DNA of 64,000 bases, taken from the NCBI GenBank assembly GCA_026545765.1, contig JAIFAC010000111.1:62001-126000 (forward strand), read 5' to 3'. Below are positions 55,656 to 64,000 of the stretch, one piece after another. The first letter of the stretch is position 1. Each line of letters begins with the position of its first letter. Source of the stretch: Plantago major (taxonomy: Eukaryota > Streptophyta > Magnoliopsida > Lamiales > Plantaginaceae). Under the pieces are notes generated by a model. The model saw only the letters and a program-made list of their open reading frames with translations, was not told the origin of the DNA and made no database searches. Position numbers and translations under genes: made by a program.

Positions 55656-56075
55656 CACTACAAAAAAAGTAGTTTTTGGTGACAATTTGGCAGTGATAAA
55701 ATTATTTGTTGTCACTGTAGTTGTCTTTTTGGTGACGACAGTAGTTTTCGTTACTAATGTGGTAATCTCTAGTGACGACGCATTGTATCGTGACTAAAGG
55801 ACATACTTTTTGTGACAAATTTCATATTATGTCACTGCTATGTCACGCGCCTGTCCAAAATTTTGGCGCAAATTTTCCGGTGACAAATTTAATATGGTTC
55901 GGTGACAAATTTAATTTATCATTAATCGTTTCATAGTGACGTATGTACATTTGTCACAAGACAATATTTCCCATGACAAAAGCAATTTTTGTCACCATGA
56001 TTGAACTTGGTGACAAAATATGGCCTGTAGCTAAAAACTATTCATGACAGATTTCCATTCGTCATACAAAGTATG
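55656..56075 (+). mobile_element. CACTA element end, cut by a copia LTR
   Basis: Starts CACTACAAAAAAAGTAG, the canonical CACTA terminus. Subterminal GTGAC/GTCAC motifs then appear about ten times in both directions (GGTGACAATTT, GGTGACGAC, TGTCACAAG, TGTCACCATG). Such clustered motifs bind the transposase in CACTA elements. The far end is not in the window because the minus-strand copia element begins at 56076. Confidence 0.75.
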
Positions 56076-57910
56076 TGTTGGTCCAGATAACGGCAAAGTA
56101 AAAGACTAGAGGGGGGGGGGGGGTGAATAGTCTTTTAAAACTTTTGTCGATAAACAATATTTCTCAGATATCTGTGAGGATATCTGGTACTTAGATTCAG
56201 AGCGCGGAAAACTTAAGATAGATAAGTGCAGAAACAGTTAAAATGTGTGTGTGTGTGTTGCTGAAATGTAAATACAGAAATGTAAAGAACACAACAAGTA
56301 TAGTGTTATCTGGAGGTGGCGTAATCCTCCAACTAATCCACTTCGGTCTTTCAGAGACCTAGAATTCACTAGAATAGATTTTTGAGTTCACCTTACAAAG
56401 ATCCTATTCTAAGATTTCATAACAAATGGTTCCCAACCAAATTTTCCCCCTGAGTTGTTCCCCGGCTTTCTCAGCCAAGTACTTCCTATACTCAGAAACC
56501 TTTTTGAGTTATTCCCTAGTTTTCCAAACCAAGTACTTCCTATACTCCGGTAACCTTGGAGTTATTCCTTGATCTTTCAAACTAAGTACTTCCTATACTC
56601 AATAACCTTGGAGTTATTCCCTAGTTTCCCAAGTCAAGTACTTCCTCTACTCCGGTAACCTTGGAGTTATTCCCTGACTTTTCAAACTAAGTAATTCATC
56701 TACTCCACGCCAGTTATGGTGTTGGTTTCGGTAATGAGTTTGTCAGATGAGCTTCTTATATTAACTTTTTAGTTAATCAGATAGCTCTGTGAATCAAGTA
56801 TACTTAATACACTTTTCAATGTATGGTATCTTGTTCTTTTACTGACCCAAGTCTTATGATAACTGTTCAAGAGAATGAATCTCAGATACCTTGATCTTTC
56901 GATTCAACTCTTTCACAGATAGCTATACTCGTTTAGGATCAGGACACTTAGAACTTTAGTGCTACTTAAGATCAAAAGCTATAGTCGCAACAGTTAGCTT
57001 AAGAACAAGTAGTCTGCTTTGAGAGAGTAAGATATTCAGAGAGCGTTTCAGCGTCTGAGATTCAAGGTTCTGTGTTGTGTCTAAGGTTCTGTGTGTGTTC
57101 TCAAGCAGTCTAAGTGTTGATATTTATAGATGAATTTGAATGCCGTTGAATTGTATCCGTTAGGCTCAAAATCAAATTCAATCTATTGATATCTGTGTAT
57201 AGTACTGTAGCAGGTTTGTCTTCTTCTTCAGAAGCTACCGTTGCAACTATTTGTATCAGACATCTCTGTCCGTGCATTAAATGCATTGTACTATACTTTT
57301 GTCCTGTAGTGCCAACGGAACTATGCATTGTTTCAGAGATGTTCATATCAACGGATATCTATGAGTCTTTGCACGTTCTTATCTTCAATCTTCATATACC
57401 ACTTGAATTGAAACAACTTTGTTTGCAATCTGTATTTCTCTTTTCAGAGATGTGATATATAAAGTTCAAGGTATCTGTAAGAAGATATCTGTGGACACTT
57501 TCCTTGTTTTCCTGATAGATCTTTTGATTCTCAGATATCTCTTGTGACATAGTTTGGTCGCAACTATTTATGTTTTCAGATATCTGGGCAAGGTATCTGT
57601 AAAAGCTTTCATAATCTTGTGCAGTCTTCAATTCTTCAATGTTGAACAACTTTTGCTTGGACGTCTTCTTCTTGGTCTTCTCTTCATAAAATAAAAATTA
57701 CATTCAGAGACCTAACATCCTATACAAGATTAACTAAACTAACATACTAAGTGGGTTTCCTCTTTTACAATGTTCAAGTGAACCAAGAGTACTAGTCACC
57801 TTTCTGAGACTAAGATAGGTCATCATGTTGCTGAATCAAAACCAAAAGGGTATTTCTAATAAAATATCTAACAGATTTCCTAACAAATTTTCCTTATAAT
57901 TTTCCTAACA
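56076..57910 (-). repeat. 3' LTR of the minus-strand element
   Basis: On the minus strand it starts TGTTAGGAAAATTATAAGG at 57910 and ends GGACCAACA at 56076; 1835 bp, the longest LTR here. The extra length comes from an AT-rich start and five hairpin units (56450-56710). A 14-16 base G-run on the plus strand (56108-56123) matches the C-run of the other LTRs. Confidence 0.9.
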
Positions 57911-58301
57911 AATTCCCCCCTTTTTGATCAGTCAACGATGACTATCTATCCTATTACAAATCTGGATGAGTGAACAATCCATCACTTAATCATTCCTTAT
58001 GATCTTTCAATTCAATCAATTAAGTGCAGAAAAGTAAACATCAACCAAATCACAAGGTGTGATCTTTGCTGACAAGTTATCTTTTATAGAATCATATCTG
58101 AGAGTAAGTACATCAGATAAGTTACATTTGAAGATCACAGATAACTTTGATACATAAAACAGTTTAGCTCAGTCAGCAAGATACAACAAAAATTACATAG
58201 TGAACTAGGACAACAGGAGTAATCAAGCTCCAAGTGAACATCCTAATAAACTAGTCTTCAAGTCTTCTTTTCTTCAAATCTGCAGCAGTAGTTTTTGTGG
58301 A
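57911..58301 (-). other. Polypurine tract and 3' non-coding region, minus-strand element
   Basis: On the minus strand AAAAAGGGGGGAATT precedes the LTR (57911-57925 on the plus strand). The rest aligns to 619-1006. Confidence 0.8.
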
Positions 58302-61300
58302 TCAGTCTGCAAACTTCCTATCTCCAAACCTTTTGATGTCATCAGAATAATCATAGAGAAGAGTTCTGACGAGCATCTTTGTGTCTCTGGCAAATCCACA
58401 TACCTCTTTATAGGTTTTGGTAGGATTTTTCTTGACAAAGTGTTTGACCCACAGATACTTTCCCCACTTCCAGGCATGCTCTATTCTGATATCTGAGAGT
58501 TTGAAATAATCGTAGATAATCTTCAGATATCTGATGTCACCCTTGTATTGATCTTCTGTCAGATAGAACGACTCATAGGGCTCCACAGCGAGTCTTGCTC
58601 TTGTGCCTGTTCCAGTAATGTTCAGAATTCTGTGCACATCATCTGGCTTTCCATATGGACATTCATCAGAGAGGTCCTTCTTCATGGCTTCAGTTCTCTT
58701 GACAACTTCAAAGTCCAACCAGGCTTTAATGTGATTGGTGTTGATCAAGGTAGGTTTGTCTTTTCTCCATGCCATGAGCTGTCTATGGATGGGTTCTGGA
58801 AATCTTGAATTTACCAATAGATGCTTAAGTTCCAGAATCCAATAGCCATTCCTCTGATTGATGCACCTATAGACAGAGGAACTATTTTCATACTTCACAT
58901 ACTCAATTTTGTCTTCTTCTGGCCTGAGTGGAAGTTGAATTTGTCTTTGCTCAGCTCTCAGTCTGTTCCTTTTCTGTCTTGAATTCTCTCTGGGGTTTTT
59001 GTTTGAAGAATCACCTCTCTGGATAGACTTGGTATTTCCAGAGGGTGTTATAGCTGCTAGTGGCTTTGCAGCTATGGGCTCAGTTAGGCTTTCTATTTTT
59101 CTCTTTTTGTGAAGAGGAGATTCATCTTCATCATATTCCTCATCATCATCAAGATTGTATCTTGTGAGAGTTTTGCAGCCTTCTTCATTGCCCTGGGATT
59201 TGATTTGTTCATCTTCTTCTTCTTCAAAAGAGATATCAACCCCTTTGACTTGTCTTCTCCTTGGAGCCTTGGTACTCCTTGGAGGTTTCTGTGCCATTGC
59301 CCTTGTTATCATTGTAGTAACTTCAAAGGTTTCGGGAAGCACTGACCGAGGAGGGTTCATTAATTCTGAGTGGTGGCTGGGAAGGTTTCTTGTTTCCTCT
59401 TCCAATCTGAGCAGCACCAGCTCCTGATTTCTTCTTGTATGTATCAACTCCTTCTTCCCATTCCCCCTGACTTCGAGGTCCAGATTTGCAAATAGTTGTA
59501 GGCAGTGACCAACTTCTGAAGTTCGGCTTTGAGCTCCTGATTTTGTTTGATAAGTCCATTGTCCTTATCAGTGAGCTCTGCCAGTGGGCCTAGGATGGCA
59601 TCTGCTTTTCCAGCAGTGTAACTTGCCTCTTGGAAAGCTTTTTCAGCTAAAGACGCATCATCGTCCCTTATCATTCCCAGATCTTTCTGAGCAATGACTA
59701 TGCTTGTGGTTCTCTGAGTGATGAGCTCAGTGAACCTTTTCAGTTCAGAGGGGACGGAGGCAGTTACTTCCTTGTTTTGTGAAGACAGCTCCTGGGAGTG
59801 GACGTTTGGCAGTTTGCTGAAAATTGCAGGTGCAATCAGCTTCCTTTTTAAGTGTGACACCGTCAGATGTTCATTGCCGTGTTTTGCCAACGTCTTGTCT
59901 TCTTCATCATCTGAGTCAACGGCCCAGTGATCTTCATCCTCTTGGACATTTTCATCAATCGTATCAAGTCCAGCAACCATCTCAGAGACTGGTTTCTTCC
60001 CTTTCTGGGAGGAGGAGGTACATCTTTTGAAAATGATGCAGCCTTAGCATCATGCTTGTTCTCAGATACTTCTTCAGTATCTAGTTCCTTGTGTAGAGCA
60101 TTTACAGCATCCTGTAGCTCTTTGACCTCAGAGTAAGCAATCATTTCTTGCAGATATTGATCTTGGAGTTGATCTAGCTTGTCTCTGGATCTAGCTATCT
60201 GATCTTCCAGTTGAAGATGGAGCTGTTGTTCTTCTTCCAACAGTTGTCTGAGTTGAGTGGATCTGGATTGAGTATTCAGCATCTTCTGTGCAATATCCTC
60301 AGAAACCTCAACTACTTGTGCAGTAGAAACTTGTTGTTGTGGAGAAGATGGATGTTTCGACGTTTGAGGAGATGGAGGCGGAGATCTCTGGGATTTCTTC
60401 TCAGTTTGCTTTTCAGAAGATGAGGTATGCTTTCTGTGTGAGATTCCTCCGGTCCCTGGTGCAGGGGCATCATCATCATCCTTTTTGTCTTTGTCATCCT
60501 GATGTTGATGGTCAGAGGGAGGTTCAAAGTCATTTTCGTTTATCTCTTCCTCCTCATAATCCTCAGATACAAGATTAATCACTTCCGGGATAGTGATCTT
60601 CTGCCCATTAACTTCTTCTTGTTCAGAAGGTATGAATTGCAGAGTCTGGGGCAGGACTGGCTTGAATGCCATCTGTAATCTTGTCTGACCATCTGCCTGC
60701 TCAAAGGCTTGTAGCAAACTGTGCGCCACTTCTCTGGAAAAGTCCTTGTGCAATAACGTCGCAACTGAGTACTGTTCTGTAGGGAACATTGCTTGGACAT
60801 AAGTTTCTAGGTCAAGAGCTCGTGCTCGTCTATTTGGTTGATCAGTGATTCTCAATATTTCAGAGAGATCGGAGCACCTTAACCTCTGCCATTTTTTGAA
60901 GCATTGAATATGCTTTGGCAGGGTGTGAGTCTTGAAGAAGGGAAGTAGGTCCCTTTTATCATCATCGGGAACCTGCTTTGCACCTGTTTGAGCCTGAAAG
61001 AAAGAGTTTTGAGTAAGTTTCAAAACTTGTATAGATATCTGAGTTGAAGTGTGGTTTAGTTTCTGTGTTACCTGAGTAAAAACTTCAGGCTCAGATACTT
61101 GGACCACTGAGACAATTGGTGTCTCAGATATCTTGTTGTGAGGTGGAGACTGGGAAGTCTGGTCCTCAGCAACCTTTCTTTCTTGAACCTGAGAAAAATA
61201 CAATACCTTAGGAAACAGTTTGAAAGAACTTTATGCATAATCATGCTTTTAATGAATTCTGAGTTGAGCTACTTACTTCCTTAAAAGGTAGCTCAGATTC

Positions 61301-63722
61301 AATTTTCTCAGAAACTTGTGCAGTTTCTGGTGTTCTTTCGAGTGATGTAGCCTTGGGGGCTTCATCAATTTCCATTGATGCAGGGGGAGTCGCAACGTTG
61401 TCCCCTTGCATTTCTACTTCTAATTGAGCCTGTGAGTAGAAAGTATTGAATATTAGAAGAGATAAGAGATAACCCAAGATGAAAAATACTTGTCACTTGA
61501 TTTGCCATATACCTTCAAGTTAGAAGGCTCAGTGATGTATTCTTCAGAAACCTTGATGGTCTCTGGGTTTATCTCTGGCATTTCTGCCTTATCTTCTTCC
61601 ATCTCAGTTGGAGCCTGTTAGAAACATTTATCATGAATGAGCATATAAACATTTATATCGAAAATTAGTTCTCTTTAAGAATCATTTACCTGGCATGTGC
61701 TCGATTTCAAGAGATGAGGTTGAAGGGACCTCTTTTTCAGTATCTGAGGCAAGCTTTTCAGCTTCCTCTTGTTTCTGCGTTTCTAACTCAGCCTGTAACA
61801 AAGAAATTTTATGAGTAACAAGATGTGTTAGTACAGAAATATTTTACAAGGTAAGAGTTAAACCAGTCATCTACCTGAGCAATTTCAGGCTGATTGGTCT
61901 CTGGAACTTGTGACCCTTCTATACATTGGTCTTCTTGTCCCAGTGCATTTTCTTTGCTTGAAGTTTCTGGTACTTCACACCTTTCCTGAGTGTGCAGCTC
62001 AGTTGCCTCCCCTGGTTGATCATTCTGAGTAAAAGTCTCAGTTTGATCCCTCTCAGAGAGTTGGGGAACCTGCTCTTCTGCAGGATTTTCTTCAGCAGTT
62101 TGGAATGCTGGTATTTCAAAATGGAGCTCATTAACTATTTCATCAACCACTTGTGGCTGTTGTGGTTGTGGTTGTTGTGTTTGTGGTCGTTGTGGTTGTC
62201 TGGGAGCAGAAGATTGATCTGTTGAACGTTCTTCCAGACTTTTAGACATGTCATTTTCATCTTCATCAGCCAGTACTAAGTTACGACTCATAAGGGCTTC
62301 TTGTAATTGTGCATAAGACACATTCCCTGATGTTGTACTAACAACCTGTGCTATAGGCTCAGCAACCTGAGGTGTAGGTTCTTCTTCAGATACCTTATCA
62401 CCAGTTACTTGTACAGTAACCTTAGCCCTTTTTGCTCTTTGTATGACCTGAGAGATGACTAGTGTATCATCTTCATCATCAGAGCTCTCATCAGCATTAG
62501 GAACTGATTGGTCCATTACTCCTGCGATTTTTGCAGATAGGGCTTGGTGCTATTCACCTATCTTGGCAGCATTTATGAGTTCATCAGCAAGGCATTCTGT
62601 GATATTTCTAAATGCACTTTCTCTTGCTGTGTCTACTTGTTCAGTAGGTGATGACTCTTTTGCGGCATTGATGAGTTCATCTGCCTTAATTAGTTCATCA
62701 GCAAGTCCTACAGATATCTGAGAGTCGACAACCTCAATAGGTGTGTCTTCTGTCTTGGCAGCAGACTTCTTCCTTGAAGTTCTGGGCTTCTTAGTCGCAA
62801 CCTTATCCTCAGATATCTTGCGCTTCTTAGAACCTTTCTGAGACCTAGCAACCTTCTTCATCATGTTTGTGTGCTCATATTTGTAGAGCAGGTTGTTGTT
62901 GGCTATTTCAGCCGTCTCTCTGAGCTCAATGCCAAGCTTCTCCAGCAAGTAGCATATCTTCAGACCATAATTGACTGTGGCCTTGGGCTCAGCTAGTCCT
63001 TTGGCAATCTTAGGCTCAAGCTCAGATCTTCTTCACGAATTTCATGAAGGCGTATTTTCCCAGCTTAAACGGGTTTTCCAAATTTTGTCATTTTGATTCA
63101 AGAAGAACATCATCATCCACCGTTCGCTTATCCGTCAAGACCTCCAGAGACCATCAAAGCATCTGTGAAGAATGCATGCCAATACATCCCAAAGGAACCA
63201 TCGATGTCCGGTTCGGATGTCGCAAGCTTGAACTCAAAGGTGTATCTGATTTTTCAAGATCACACACGTCACTGTACAGCTGTTTAACACCTTCAAGGAG
63301 ATCATCATCCTTGGTGTTTATTTCAAAATCCTTTCCAAGATTTTGAACCTCAAACAACTTACAGAAAGTTGTTAAGTCCAGAAAGATGTCCTTTCCTTGG
63401 ACTGAGATTTTGATAGACACTATTGCAGTGCCTTCATTAACACAGGAAATTATCCTGGAGTTGTTGTAGAATTCCAACACATCGATTGATGAAATTCCAC
63501 TAGGGCGAGCAGATAGAAAACCCTTGATCTTTGCCTTTTCAAGCATGTCAAGAATCAGCTTTCTGTCAGCTAGGTTCTCTATTGCGGCCGTGAGATATTC
63601 CTCAACCATGGCACCACCCCAAATCATTCTGTGATTTGAAGTCCAATGGTCAGGATTAAACTTTCCTACCAGTCTGTTGTTGATGATAACCAACTCTGGG
63701 TAGAAGTGTTCTTGGAGGCCAT
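58302..63722 (-). pseudogene. Tail gene, minus-strand copy (most complete)
   Basis: ATG at 63722 (MASKNTSTQ), then a frame change into ELVIINNRLVGKFNPDHW. The N-terminal domain is 63154-63693. A damaged patch follows at 62950-63150, then ELRETAEIANNNLLYKYEH (62550-62948). The acidic and Q/P-rich part is 61809-62516 (QPQRPQTQQPQPQQPQ), and five introns (61874 down to 60994) come next. The last exon has AQTGAKQVPDDDKRDLL, an acidic DDDDAPAPGTGG, the coiled coil LEEEQQLHLQLEDQIARSR, a frame shift near 59990, a further coiled coil, and a deletion near 59490. The C-terminal domain is open from 59447 to the TGA at 58302-58304 and contains YRCINQRNGYWILELKHLL and AWKWGKYLWVKHFVKKNP. Only a few changes separate it from a full open gene. 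Function unknown. Confidence 0.72.
60994..61874 (-). other. Five phase-0 introns of the tail gene, minus-strand copy
   Basis: Introns in gene order: 61793-61874 (82 nt), 61615-61689 (75), 61430-61512 (83), 61189-61276 (88), 60994-61071 (78). All are GT-AG on the minus strand. Exons between them are 103, 102, 153 and 117 nt; three of the four keep the frame exactly. Positions match those in 27625-28517. Confidence 0.72.
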
Positions 63723-64000
63723 CTCTTTATATAGATTTGATTGAGTGATTCTTTTCAGAAAAACTTAATCGGGATTGGCAGAGAATTTGAGAAATTGCAG
63801 AGGATCAAGAGAAGGTTTTTGCAATTTTGGTGCAAGGAGAAATTTCGGATTAGGCAAAAGTGATTTTCTATGCCAAAATCCTATATATATAGCAATAGAA
63901 TCTCAACAGACAAATACATACAAATTGCTTTTGTGTGTATCTATCTGTGAATTGCAAACAGGCGTGAGCGGCGGTTAAAATTGGCATTAAATGCAAAGTA
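63723..64000 (-). promoter_or_regulatory. Upstream region of the tail gene with TATA-like box
   Basis: CTATATATATAGC at 63881-63893 on the plus strand is the reverse of the TATA-like box at 25494-25507, at about the same distance (roughly 160-190 bases) from the ATG. The sequence is alignable up to the window end. Confidence 0.5.

Larger units (their letters stand above)
56076..64000 (-). mobile_element. Copia element of the main family, minus strand, cut by window edge
   Basis: 3' LTR, polypurine tract, 3' non-coding region, complete tail gene and the spacer above it, all reversed compared with the central array. Gag, pol and the 5' LTR lie beyond 64000. Its LTR subtype is closest to that of element 0. 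Confidence 0.9.

Noticed and set aside
58548-59427. Plus-strand frames in the minus-strand element
   Set aside because: They are opposite the well conserved C-terminal part of the tail gene.

Overview
This window is repeat DNA from a flowering-plant nuclear genome, probably a eudicot. The evidence is Ty1-copia retrotransposons primed by initiator tRNA-Met, a MULE, Helitron relics, Stowaway-type MITEs with CTCC(A/C)TCC ends and TA target duplications, and a CACTA terminus. I see no intact host gene, rRNA or tRNA gene. The exact species cannot be read from the sequence. Nearly every coding region is broken and is called a pseudogene.

Layout. 1-2709 is the 3' end of one large Sirevirus-like copia element ('element 0'). 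It lies next to a minus-strand Helitron fragment (2710-3623). A second large copia element ('element A', 3624-38586, target duplication TATAT) interrupts the Helitron, which resumes at 38592-39655. Element A is filled with related elements in the order LTR, deletion derivative, LTR, deletion derivative, LTR, long gag-pol-tail element, LTR (8532-33409). From 40667 to 51130 lies a MULE whose transposase gene is split by an unrelated 6.8 kb copia element (43269-50033, target duplication AAACC). 51131-56075 is AT-rich DNA with three MITEs, a short tandem duplication, an AT microsatellite, a Helitron helicase relic, a probable solo LTR and a CACTA end. From 56076 to the window end is a minus-strand copy of the first copia family, cut by the window edge.

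The main copia family. Its LTRs are 1.6-1.8 kb, its primer site is TGGTATCAGAGC, and its Gag has a long coiled-coil tail. Its pol has protease, integrase, RT and RNase H. After pol comes a large sense-strand gene of about 5.4-5.7 kb (called the tail gene here). The tail gene has its own TATA-like box, five short phase-0 GT-AG introns and a last exon of nearly 3 kb. Two independent copies keep intron positions and sizes. A deletion derivative fuses the Gag C-terminus in frame to a tail-gene exon.

The most interesting non-coding signal is an array of stem-loops in the transcribed part of the LTR. Its stems change by compensatory base pairs from unit to unit, and its unit number runs 2, 3, 4 and 5 in different LTR subtypes. 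A caution for any reader: many breaks in the copia genes coincide with local CAG/CTG to CG-type changes clustered in short patches, which may be a sequencing artefact at CHG-methylated sites and may not be true decay.
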